From an uncultured Collinsella sp. (lineage in GTDB: Bacteria; Actinomycetota; Coriobacteriia; Coriobacteriales; Coriobacteriaceae), in the NCBI GenBank assembly GCA_900757205.1, contig CAAENA010000060.1, positions 1 through 21,519 on the forward strand: a stretch of 21,519 bases of DNA, given 5' to 3'. This document shows positions 13,458 to 20,214 of the stretch, one piece after another. Position 1 is the first letter of the stretch; the number at the start of each line of letters is the position of its first letter. Below the pieces are notes generated by a model, which saw only the letters and a program-made list of their open reading frames with translations, did no database searches and had not been told where the DNA came from. Both the position numbers and the translations under genes were made by a program.

Positions 13458-13943
13458 TTACTCGAATTGCAGCGCCACGCTCTGGGCCGCCTGCATCACG
13501 CGCTGGAGCGGCACGTTGTGCTCACGGGCAAGACGGGCGCAATCCTCGTACTCGGGAGTCGCGCGCTCGCTGCCGTCGGGCAGGGTCGCCACCTTAACGG
13601 ATACCTCGCCCCAAGGCGTCGCCACCCGCTCAAAGCGGCGTGGCAGGCAGACGCGTTCCATCACCTGGCGTCGGATACCGTTGGTCGTGGTTTCCAAAAA
13701 GATAATCGTCTGTAGGCGCTCGATATCCTCGTGCGAGCAGATCACCTGCAACTGCCATCCGGGGCGGCCCTTTTTGCAGTAAAGGGGCAGCCAGTGCACC
13801 TCGCGGGCGCTGGCCTCGCGCAGGCGGTCGGCGGCATAGGCGAGTACCTCGGGTGACGCGTCGTCGATGTCGCACTCTAGCTTGACGATGGTTTCGGGCG
13901 CATCGGTCTCGCGGGACAGCGGAGATGTACTTCCACGTTGCAT
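13458..13943 (-). CDS. Stand-alone LarC C-terminal (LarC2/DUF111) domain
   Basis: This 161-residue protein aligns by eye with the C-terminal half of LarC, which inserts nickel into the pincer cofactor of lactate racemase and relatives. Shared segments are LECDIDDASPEVLAYAADRL, YCKKGRPGWQLQVIC, ETTTNGIRRQ, LPRRFERVATPWGEVSVKVA and PEYEDCARLA. The N-terminal LarC1 half is missing, and the 308 bp upstream hold no frame for it. I chose the ATG at 13943 because an in-frame extension to 14051 has no family similarity. GAAAGGATCCGGACC lies just upstream. The gene ends 70 bp before yfcE. Whether it works alone, with a LarC1 elsewhere, or in another process is open. Confidence 0.8.
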   Translation of the reverse strand: MQRGSTSPLSRETDAPETIVKLECDIDDASPEVLAYAADRLREASAREVHWLPLYCKKGRPGWQLQVICSHEDIERLQTIIFLETTTNGIRRQVMERVCLPRRFERVATPWGEVSVKVATLPDGSERATPEYEDCARLAREHNVPLQRVMQAAQSVALQFE

Positions 13944-14049
13944 ACGGTCCGGATCCTTTCCGCACGGGCTCGTTTTATTCACCCAAACGCTAGCACATCG
14001 GACGTGGCACAGGCGTGACTTTCGTCCGTCGCCGCCCTCGCCCCTATCC

Positions 14050-14114
14050 AAACATGTACGTCAGCCTCCAAACATGTCATTTTTTGTCGGTATTGGAGGC
14101 TGACGTACATGTTT
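14050..14114. repeat. Perfect 22-bp inverted repeat in a divergent promoter region
   Basis: Positions 14050-14071 and 14093-14114 are exact reverse complements; the core reads ACGTCAGCCTCCAA on the left. A 21-nt T-rich loop repeats ACATGTCA. It lies between the starts of the - strand LarC2 gene (13943) and the + strand PHP gene (14252). It may be a small palindromic mobile repeat, a termination/attenuation structure or an operator; no second copy is in the window. Confidence 0.75.
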
Positions 14115-14192
14115 TGACGCGGGGCCGATGCTGCGTGGCGATCCTCGCGCGCAACCCACCTTTCCAGTCGATTTCGGCCCCCAGCGCGCTCG

Positions 14193-14219
14193 TTGCATCG
14201 GGGGCCGCGCCATTACAAT
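14193..14219 (+). promoter_or_regulatory. Candidate promoter of the PHP phosphatase gene
   Basis: TTGCAT (14193-14198) and TACAAT (14214-14219) are 15 bp apart, or 16 if the -35 is read as GTTGCA. The ATG follows 33 bp later, giving a short leader with AAAGGAG. Spacing is slightly short. Confidence 0.45.
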
Positions 14220-14251
14220 GGAGCGGATTCACCAAATGCAAAGGAGTCGCC

Positions 14252-15163
14252 ATGCCCGCATGCCCGCTGGTCGATTGCCACACCCATACCTCGTTTTCGG
14301 ACGGCCATGCCACGTTTGAGGACAACGTCCGCGCTGCTGCCGCCGCCGGATGCCGCGTCATGGTCTCGACCGACCACCTCACCCTGCCCGCCAGCATGGA
14401 TGCTAACTGCGAGGTGCAGGTCGTCGAGGGCGACTTGCCAGCACATCGTCTGGCCTTTGAGGACGCCCGCAAGCTCGCCGCGCAGATTGCGCCGGAGCTC
14501 GCCTTTATCTACGGTTTTGAATGCGATTGGTACGAGGGCTGCGAGCCCTTGGTAGAGCGCTGGTCCCAGGGCGCCGTCGTACGTCTGGGCAGCGTGCACT
14601 GGATTGGCAACCCGGGCGATATTGCGGCAGGCGCCGCGGGCACGGCAGGGACAGAGGACGTCGCGCGCCCCGATACACCCGATTCCCTTTGCGGTTGGAT
14701 CGACGACGATACCAACTTGCATGTTTGGGAAAACTTAGGCGTGCGCGGCGTGTGGGAGTGCTACGTCGACGACTGGTGCCGTGCTTGCGAAAGCTCACTC
14801 AACTTTGACGCGATGGCCCATCCCGACCTGGTCATGCGCTTTTCGAAGGACGGCTTTGCACCCGACTTTGACCCCGCGCCGTTTTGGGAGCAGATGGCCG
14901 AATGCGCCCACGATACGGGTCGCCGCGTTGAGGTCTCGACCGCCGCACCGCGCAAGGGGCTCGACGATTACTACCCCGCGACCGGGCTGTTGCGCCGCTT
15001 CGCCCATGCCGAGGTGCCCATCACCTTTGGCTCGGACGCGCACCGCGCCTGCGACATCTGCTGGAACATCCGCGAGGCCCAGGCCCACGCCTACGACTGC
15101 GGCTACCGGGCCTTCGATATCCCCCACCCCACCGGCGAATGGGAGTCCACGCCCCTCGCCTAG
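14252..15163 (+). CDS. hisJ: PHP-domain phosphatase, probable histidinol-phosphatase (HisJ/HisK type)
   Basis: This 303-residue metal-dependent enzyme has the PHP motifs in order: DCHTHTSFSDGH (8-19), MVSTDHLTLPAS, FIYGFECDWYEG, RLGSVHWI, MAHPDLVMRF, EVSTAAPRKG and TFGSDAHRACDI. This layout is that of histidinol-phosphate phosphatases, which convert L-histidinol phosphate to histidinol. The ATG at 14252 follows AAAGGAG; an open frame further upstream covers the inverted repeat and lacks a site. The his operon in this window has a single-domain HisB and no other histidinol phosphatase, and its end lies 158 bp away, convergent. That context supports the assignment, although PHP proteins are also used on other phosphate esters. 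The D/A/G-rich insert near 130-145 is variable in such proteins. Confidence 0.8.
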   Translation: MPACPLVDCHTHTSFSDGHATFEDNVRAAAAAGCRVMVSTDHLTLPASMDANCEVQVVEGDLPAHRLAFEDARKLAAQIAPELAFIYGFECDWYEGCEPLVERWSQGAVVRLGSVHWIGNPGDIAAGAAGTAGTEDVARPDTPDSLCGWIDDDTNLHVWENLGVRGVWECYVDDWCRACESSLNFDAMAHPDLVMRFSKDGFAPDFDPAPFWEQMAECAHDTGRRVEVSTAAPRKGLDDYYPATGLLRRFAHAEVPITFGSDAHRACDICWNIREAQAHAYDCGYRAFDIPHPTGEWESTPLA

Positions 15164-15177
15164 ACATCCCTTCATGA

Positions 15178-15242
15178 GTTGCGGTGAAATAGTTCCTGTT
15201 TATGGCCCTAAGACCGTCAAACAAGAACTATTCCACCGCAAC
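15178..15242. repeat. 65-bp palindromic element, copy 3
   Basis: GTTGCGGTGAAATAGTTC (15178-15195) is the reverse complement of 15225-15242 apart from one G-T position. Same arms and same length as the elements at 5293 and 6878; the loop differs. It lies between the convergent PHP and hisE genes. Confidence 0.82.
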
Positions 15243-15278
15243 TTCTATTTCATTGGCAACTCCCGAAAGACTGTCCCT

Positions 15279-15324
15279 AACGACTAGTCGTTTAAGAACG
15301 TCCCAAATGACTACCAAATGACTA
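15279..15324. repeat. 14-bp palindrome and 11-bp tandem repeat at the hisE end
   Basis: AACGACTAGTCGTT (15279-15292) is a perfect palindrome. CCAAATGACTA is repeated in tandem at 15303-15313 and 15314-15324, and the second copy contains the hisE stop codon. The nearby phrase GACTGTCCC/GAACGTCCC matches repeat material at 6825-6860. No function is visible. Confidence 0.6.
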
Positions 15325-15639
15325 GTGGCGGCGAGCGTTGAGCTCGCCGGCCAGCTCGTCGAGGGTGATGCCGTAGCGTTCGAGCGTCACGAGCAGGTGG
15401 TAGACCAGATCGCCGGCTTCGTAGCGGATGTGGTCGTGGTCGTTGTCCTTGCAGGCCATGATGACCTCGCTCGCCTCCTCGGCAAGCTTCTTGAGCAGTT
15501 CGTCCTCGACGTCGGTCAGCAGACGGGCGGTATAGCTCTCCTCCGGCGACGCATCGCGACGACCGTGAATCACCTCGGCCAGTCCCGTCAGCGTCTCGCC
15601 GATATTTCCCGGCTGCACGTTAGCTGTTCTGACTCCCAT
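15322..15639 (-). CDS. hisE: Phosphoribosyl-ATP pyrophosphohydrolase HisE
   Basis: This 105-residue enzyme removes PPi from phosphoribosyl-ATP, the second step of histidine synthesis. It belongs to the all-alpha MazG-like superfamily: LLTDVEDELLKKLAEEASEV holds the metal-binding acidic residues, and YEAGDLVYHLLVTLERYG the second acidic helix. Length is normal for a free-standing HisE. GAGAGGAAA precedes the ATG at 15639. It is the last gene of the his cluster, 15 bp after a small unassigned protein. HisE is separate from HisI here rather than fused. The stop codon lies in a small tandem repeat. Confidence 0.95.
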   Translation of the reverse strand: MGVRTANVQPGNIGETLTGLAEVIHGRRDASPEESYTARLLTDVEDELLKKLAEEASEVIMACKDNDHDHIRYEAGDLVYHLLVTLERYGITLDELAGELNARRH

Positions 15640-15654
15640 GGTTATTTCCTCTCG

Positions 15655-15882
15655 TTACTGCAGCGTAAAGTAGGTACCGGTCTCATCGAACCGAGGCTTT
15701 GCGCCCTTTTTCTCAAAGAACTCGACGATGACGGCATGGGCCCCATCGAGCCTCTCCTTCTCGGCCTCGAGCCAAAGCGACTGCGCCCCGCAGGCATCAG
15801 TCAGGTGCACGCGGCATGGCACGCCCGCGCGGAGGAGCTCGGTGTTGCAGTCGGCGACCTCGAACGGCGTCACAACTTTCAT
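15655..15882 (-). CDS. Small conserved-looking protein inside the his operon (RDAC-family-like)
   Basis: This 75-residue acidic protein starts with an ATG that overlaps the hisI stop (ATGA), and it ends 15 bp before hisE, so it is embedded in the operon. It is mixed alpha/beta by eye and contains HLTDACGAQSLWLE near the middle. That recalls the small "RDAC family" proteins, whose motif is similar (DAC followed by a G, Q and aromatic or hydrophobic residues), but I cannot check this. The single Cys and the DACG motif are the most likely functional residues. It has no signal peptide or membrane segment. Not a known histidine enzyme; coupling suggests expression in proportion to HisI and HisE. 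Confidence 0.8.
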   Translation of the reverse strand: MKVVTPFEVADCNTELLRAGVPCRVHLTDACGAQSLWLEAEKERLDGAHAVIVEFFEKKGAKPRFDETGTYFTLQ

Positions 15883-16220
15883 CGCACTCCCCCTTCCACG
15901 CGCTTAAAGAAGCAGGTACGGTTGCCGGTGTGGCAGGCCGGACCCGGCGAGTCGACCTTGACCAACAGCGTATCGCTATCGCAGTCGGTCCAGAGTTCCT
16001 TGACCTCCTGCATGTTGCCGCTCGTCGCACCCTTGTTCCAGAGCTTCTGACGGCTACGGCTCCAAAACCACGTGGTCCCGGTCTTGAGCGTCAGCCCCAC
16101 CGATTCCTCGTTCATCCAAGCAACCATAAGCACCTCGCCGGTGTCATACTGCTGAACCACGCAAGGAATCAGCCCGCGGGCGTCGTATTTAAGTTCTGCC
16201 GCGGTTGTCACTTGCTCCAT
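15879..16220 (-). CDS. hisI: Phosphoribosyl-AMP cyclohydrolase HisI
   Basis: This 113-residue zinc enzyme opens the adenine ring of phosphoribosyl-AMP (third step of histidine synthesis). The signatures are VLMVAWMNEESVGLTLKTG, WFWSRSRQKLWNKGATSGN, DCDSDTLLVKV and the cysteines in ACHTGNRTCFF. Acidic and Cys ligands for Mg and Zn are present. Free-standing size. The start codon directly abuts the hisF stop (TAAATG), and the stop overlaps the next gene by 4 bp, so translation is probably coupled on both sides. Confidence 0.97.
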   Translation of the reverse strand: MEQVTTAAELKYDARGLIPCVVQQYDTGEVLMVAWMNEESVGLTLKTGTTWFWSRSRQKLWNKGATSGNMQEVKELWTDCDSDTLLVKVDSPGPACHTGNRTCFFKRVEGGVR

Positions 16221-17003
16221 TTAGAAGTCCAATCTCACGGGGATTCCCTGGCTAGCCATGTATTCTTTGACTTCGCGAATGCTGAAGGTTCCAAAGTGAA
16301 AGACGCTGGCCGCCAGTACGGCGTCGGCCTCGCCCTCGATCACGCCCTCGGCAAAATGCTCGAGCGTGCCCACGCCGCCGCTCGCGATGACGGGAATCGG
16401 CACTGCGCGCGCCACGGCACGGGTGAGTGCCAGGTCGAAGCCAGCCTTGGTGCCGTCGCGATCCATGCTGGTGAGCAAGATCTCACCGGCGCCGCGACGA
16501 GCCGCTTCCTCGGCCCACGCCACCGCATCGATACCCGTGGCGTTGCGACCGCCCGCCGTGAAGACCTCCCACTTGTCGGCGCCGGATGCGCCGGGCAGGC
16601 CGACGCGCTTGGCATCGATCGCCACGACCACGGCCTGGCTACCAAACGCCGCGGCGGCCTGGCTAATCAGCGATGGGTCGCGCACGGCGGCGGAGTTGAG
16701 CGACACCTTGTCGGCTCCGGCGGCAACCATGGTTCGCATGCCCGCCAGATCGCGAAAACCGCCGCCCACGGTATAGGGAATGGCGAGCTCCTCGGCCGCA
16801 TGCGCCGCCATCTCGATGGTCGTTGCGCGGTTATCGCTCGTCGCGGTAATGTCCAAAAAAACGACCTCGTCTGCACCCTCGCGGTCGTAGGCGCGGGCCA
16901 GCTCCACTGGGTCGCCCGCATCGCGCAGGCTCACAAAGTTGACGCCCTTGACCACGCGGCCGTCCTTAACATCCAGACAGGGAATCACGCGTTTGGTAAG
17001 CAT
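16221..17003 (-). CDS. hisF: Imidazole glycerol phosphate synthase cyclase subunit HisF
   Basis: This 260-residue (beta/alpha)8 barrel makes imidazole glycerol phosphate and AICAR from PRFAR, using ammonia supplied by HisH. The N-terminus RVIPCLDVKDGRVVKGVNF contains catalytic D11. The second catalytic Asp is in VVAIDAKR. Phosphate-binding segments are YTVGGGFRDL, GADKVSLNSAA and IASGGVGTLEHF. Length is the usual size. GGGGAGGAG before the ATG lies in the end of hisA, and the gap is 3 bp. Confidence 0.97.
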   Translation of the reverse strand: MLTKRVIPCLDVKDGRVVKGVNFVSLRDAGDPVELARAYDREGADEVVFLDITATSDNRATTIEMAAHAAEELAIPYTVGGGFRDLAGMRTMVAAGADKVSLNSAAVRDPSLISQAAAAFGSQAVVVAIDAKRVGLPGASGADKWEVFTAGGRNATGIDAVAWAEEAARRGAGEILLTSMDRDGTKAGFDLALTRAVARAVPIPVIASGGVGTLEHFAEGVIEGEADAVLAASVFHFGTFSIREVKEYMASQGIPVRLDF

Positions 17004-17006
17004 GGG

Positions 17007-17750
17007 CTACTCCTCCCCTCGGGCGGCTGCCAGCGCCTGGGCCAGCGTAAAGTTGCCCTCGTAGAGCGCACGACCGGTGATGGCGCCCTCGATGGCATCC
17101 TCGCCCACCGCGGCCAGTGCGCGGATATCGTCGAGCGTCGAGATACCACCCGACGCCACGACGGGAAAGCCCGCGACCTCGGCCACATGACGATACGCCG
17201 CCACATCGATGCCCGTCTGCATGCCGTCGCGCGCGATGTCAGTGTAGACCAGGTGCTTAAAGCCCAGCTCGGTGAGCTGCGCCACAGCGTCGTCGAGTGC
17301 CACGCCCGCGCCGTCACGCCAGCCGTTCACCTTGACCTGACCGTCGCGCGCGGCGATGTCTGCCACCAGCAGCTCGCCAAAGCCTTGGGCCGCCACCTCG
17401 GCAAAACCCGGCTCGGTCACGAGCACCGTGCCCAGTGCGATGCGACGCGCGCCGTAGCTGGCCAGCTCGTCGATACGCGCGAGCGAACGAACGCCGCCGC
17501 CCACGTCCACGGACAGACCGTCGACGCCGCAGATGGCCTCGATTGCCGCCGAGTTGGCAGCGCACGCGTCCTCGTCCTCGCCAAAGGCAGCGGACAGGTC
17601 GACGACGTGCACCCAGCTCGCGCCCTGCTTGGCAAAGGAGCGGGCAACGGCAACGGGGTCGTCGGAATATACCTTGCAGCGGCTGCGATCGCCACGCTCC
17701 AGGCGCACGACCTTGCCGCCGATCAGATCGATTGCGGGAAACAGGATCAT
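17007..17750 (-). CDS. hisA: ProFAR isomerase HisA
   Basis: This 247-residue barrel isomerises the ribosyl group of ProFAR to PRFAR. MILFPAIDLIGGKVVRL holds catalytic D8; VYTDIARDGMQTG holds the second Asp. SVDVGGGVRS and VVASGGISTLDD are the phosphate-binding turns. The ATG at 17750 is chosen because it overlaps the hisH stop (ATGA), and a longer frame upstream runs through hisH. The C-terminal segment ends RGEE. In some actinobacteria the same protein (PriA) also serves tryptophan synthesis; this cannot be decided from sequence reading. Confidence 0.95.
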   Translation of the reverse strand: MILFPAIDLIGGKVVRLERGDRSRCKVYSDDPVAVARSFAKQGASWVHVVDLSAAFGEDEDACAANSAAIEAICGVDGLSVDVGGGVRSLARIDELASYGARRIALGTVLVTEPGFAEVAAQGFGELLVADIAARDGQVKVNGWRDGAGVALDDAVAQLTELGFKHLVYTDIARDGMQTGIDVAAYRHVAEVAGFPVVASGGISTLDDIRALAAVGEDAIEGAITGRALYEGNFTLAQALAAARGEE

Positions 17751-18430
17751 CGGCCAGCCTCCTCGACGATGTTGACGAAGTTCTTTAGGATGCGCTGACC
17801 CAGCGCAGAGGATTTCTCGGGATGGAACTGGCAGCCCCACACGTTGCCGTGGCGCACGATGCACGGGAAACTCCGCGTATAGTGAGTGCGCGCCAGAACA
17901 TCGGCGGCATCGGCATCGCCTGCCACCGCGTAGCTGTGGGTGAAGTACATGTTGGCGCCCTCGGCAAAACCGGCGAGCAGCGGATCGGCCGCACCGGCGG
18001 GCGTCATGTGCACCTGGTCCCAGCCCACGTGCGGGACCTTCAGACGGCTCGACTCCAGGCGCGTGCACGAGCCGCGCATGATGCCCAGGCCATCGACCCA
18101 GGGGCCACCGGCATGCTCGGAAGCACCCTCGTCCGCCGGCACGCCCTCGTCGCCGCGCTCAAAAAACAGCTGAAGGCCCAGGCAGATGCCGAGCAGCGGA
18201 GTTCCGGCGGCAACGGCGTCGAGCACCGCGTCCGCCTCGCCGCTCTCGCGCATAAAGGCAATCGCGTCGTAGAACGCGCCAACACCCGGGATGACCAGGC
18301 CGTCAGCGTTGCGGATTTGCTCCGGATTATCCGACGTGCAGGCGGCGGCACCGGCGCGCGCAAGCCCGCGCACGACGCTCGACAAGTTACCCTTGTGGTA
18401 ATCGACCACCACGATCTTCGGTTCGCCCAC
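17747..18430 (-). CDS. hisH: Imidazole glycerol phosphate synthase glutaminase subunit HisH
   Basis: This 227-residue class I glutamine amidotransferase supplies ammonia to HisF. The catalytic triad is visible: Cys in LLGICLGLQLFFE, and His and Glu in CQFHPEKSSALG. The oxyanion turn is PGVGAFYDA. KIVVVDYHKGNLSSV opens the fold. I chose the GTG at 18430 because AAGGGGAGGG lies just upstream; the longer frame reaching 18775 would overlap hisB and has no similarity. It ends with a 4-bp overlap with hisA. Unusually for this cluster, 79 bp containing a palindrome separate it from hisB. Confidence 0.95.
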   Translation of the reverse strand: MGEPKIVVVDYHKGNLSSVVRGLARAGAAACTSDNPEQIRNADGLVIPGVGAFYDAIAFMRESGEADAVLDAVAAGTPLLGICLGLQLFFERGDEGVPADEGASEHAGGPWVDGLGIMRGSCTRLESSRLKVPHVGWDQVHMTPAGAADPLLAGFAEGANMYFTHSYAVAGDADAADVLARTHYTRSFPCIVRHGNVWGCQFHPEKSSALGQRILKNFVNIVEEAGR

Positions 18431-18455
18431 GCGACCCTCCCCTTCTCTTCGTCCA

Positions 18456-18494
18456 AAACCACCACAAAGGGGACAGGCACCTTTGTGGTGGTTT
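18456..18494. repeat. Perfect 15-bp palindrome between hisB and hisH
   Basis: AAACCACCACAAAGG (18456-18470) is the exact reverse complement of 18480-18494, with a GGACAGGCA loop. A third, imperfect arm copy (CCTTTGTGGCGGTTA) follows at about 18498-18512 and runs into the hisB stop codon. It lies inside an operon whose other junctions are almost gapless. It may change distal gene expression or mark an insertion. Confidence 0.75.
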
Positions 18495-18509
18495 CTGCCT
18501 TTGTGGCGG

Positions 18510-19097
18510 TTACAGCGAGCCCTTGGTGCTGGGGATGCCCTGCACGCGGGGATCGAGCTCGCAGGCGCGGCGCATCGTGCGGCCCACGGCCTTAAAGGCG
18601 GCCTCGATAATGTGATGCGAGTTGCCGCCCGCCAGCTCGCGCACGTGCAGCGTGAGCTTGGCGTCGCGCGCGAAGGCATAGAAGAACTCGACGGCCAGCT
18701 CGGTATCGAAGCTGCCCACGCGCTCAGTCGGCACGGGCAGCTCGCAGTAGGCCTGCCCACGGCCAGAGATGTCAACGGCGGCCATCACGAGCGTCTCGTC
18801 CATGGCGATCGCCGCGTCGGCAAAGCGCGTAATGCCCGCCTTGTCGCCCAGCGCCTGGCAAAACGCCTCGCCCAGCACAATACCCGTGTCCTCGACGGTG
18901 TGATGCGCATCGACCTCGACGTCGCCCACCGCGTGCACCGTCAGATCAAACAAACCATGGCGGCCAAAGGCGTTGAGCATGTGGTCGAAAAACGGCACGC
19001 CGGTCGAGATATCGCACACGCCGCTTCCATCCAGGTCGAGCTTGACGACAATGTCGGTCTCGCCCGTCTTACGGGTTACCTCGGCATAACGGCCCAT
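18510..19097 (-). CDS. hisB: Imidazoleglycerol-phosphate dehydratase HisB (single domain)
   Basis: This 195-residue enzyme dehydrates imidazole glycerol phosphate to imidazole acetol phosphate, using manganese. Its two symmetric halves show HMLNAFGRHGLFDL, VDAHHTVEDTGIVLGEAF, and later GNSHHIIEAAFKAVGRTMRRA. The His and Glu metal ligands are present. There is no fused phosphatase domain, unlike the enterobacterial HisB, so a separate histidinol-phosphatase is needed. The start codon directly follows the hisC stop. Confidence 0.97.
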   Translation of the reverse strand: MGRYAEVTRKTGETDIVVKLDLDGSGVCDISTGVPFFDHMLNAFGRHGLFDLTVHAVGDVEVDAHHTVEDTGIVLGEAFCQALGDKAGITRFADAAIAMDETLVMAAVDISGRGQAYCELPVPTERVGSFDTELAVEFFYAFARDAKLTLHVRELAGGNSHHIIEAAFKAVGRTMRRACELDPRVQGIPSTKGSL

Positions 19098-20213
19098 CTA
19101 CATCTCCTCCTTCACCAGCGCGGCAAACGCGGCCAGCACCTCATCGTTTTCCTGCGGGGTACCCACGGTAATGCGCAGGCAGTCCGCGAGTCCCGGCGCG
19201 TAGCTAAAGTCGCGCACCAAAATCGAGTACTCATCGCGCAGACGCTCGCGCACGCGCGTGGCATGCGGCGTGCGCACAAGCACAAAGTTCGCCGCGCTCG
19301 GCCATGCCTCCACGGGCATGCCCTCGGCAGCCATTGCACGCAGGGCGCACAACTCGCGTTCGCGCTCGGATGTAACTTGCGCCACCACGGGCGCATACGC
19401 ATCGCGGGCGCGCACGCAGGCAAACGCGGCGGCCTGGCTCAGCACGTTGACCGAATAGATCTGGCGAATCGCCGCGAACACGTCGATGACCTCGGGCGCC
19501 GCGATCACATAGCCCAGACGCGCGCCGGCGGCGCCAAACGCCTTGGACAGCGTATGCAGAATCACCAGGTTGGGATGCTCGGCGATAAGCCCCTGCGCCG
19601 TGGTGGCCGCGCCAAACGACTCGTCCGCAAACTCCACGTAGGCCTCGTCGACCATCACCATGCCGGGGCAGGCATCGCACAGGGCCGCGACAAAGTCGAG
19701 CGGCGCCACGTCACCCGTGGGGTTATTGGGCGAGGTCACGATCGCCAAGTTGCACTCGGGTGCCGCTGCGAGCACAGCCGCTTGGTCGAGCTCAAAGGTC
19801 GCCGGGTCGCGCCACACGTCGCGCACCTCGGTCTGGCACAGAGACGCAAAGAAGGCATACTCGCTAAAGCACGGCGGGCAGTTGAGCAGGGTCCGCCCCG
19901 CGCCGCCAAACGCCAGCAGGTAGTTATAGAGCAGCTCGTCGCCGCCGTTGCCCACGCAGACGTTCTCGCGCGCCACGCCATGCCAGGCAGCCAGCTCGTC
20001 GCGCAGGTCGTTAGACATGGGATCGGGGTAGCGGTTGAGCGGCGTGGCAGCCAGGGCGGCGTCGACCGCCTCGCGCACGCCGGCCGGCACGGGATAGGTG
20101 TTCTCGTTGGCCGAAAGGTTGATGCGCGTGGGCGTAAAGTTGGGATCGTAGGGCTCAATACCGGCCAAGTAGGGCTGGACGAGCTCCTTCATGCGAGGTG
20201 TGAGCTCGGCCAT
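19098..20213 (-). CDS. hisC: Histidinol-phosphate aminotransferase HisC
   Basis: This 371-residue PLP enzyme transaminates imidazole acetol phosphate to histidinol phosphate. Family motifs are LSANENTYPVP, VCVGNGGDELLYNYLLAF, SPNNPTGD, MVMVDEAYVEF (the PLP ring Asp and Tyr), HTLSKAFGAAGARLGY with the PLP-binding Lys, and a late CLRITVGTPQEND. I chose the ATG at 20213 because GAGGAGG lies just upstream in the end of hisD; a longer frame to 20282 overlaps hisD. Only 1 bp separates them. Distinction from similar aromatic aminotransferases rests mainly on context. Confidence 0.96.
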   Translation of the reverse strand: MAELTPRMKELVQPYLAGIEPYDPNFTPTRINLSANENTYPVPAGVREAVDAALAATPLNRYPDPMSNDLRDELAAWHGVARENVCVGNGGDELLYNYLLAFGGAGRTLLNCPPCFSEYAFFASLCQTEVRDVWRDPATFELDQAAVLAAAPECNLAIVTSPNNPTGDVAPLDFVAALCDACPGMVMVDEAYVEFADESFGAATTAQGLIAEHPNLVILHTLSKAFGAAGARLGYVIAAPEVIDVFAAIRQIYSVNVLSQAAAFACVRARDAYAPVVAQVTSERERELCALRAMAAEGMPVEAWPSAANFVLVRTPHATRVRERLRDEYSILVRDFSYAPGLADCLRITVGTPQENDEVLAAFAALVKEEM

Positions 20214-20214
20214 A

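Noticed and set aside
18431..18775. N-terminal extension of HisH
   Set aside because: The extension overlaps hisB and the palindrome, and the GTG at 18430 has an excellent ribosome-binding site and the family's N-terminus.
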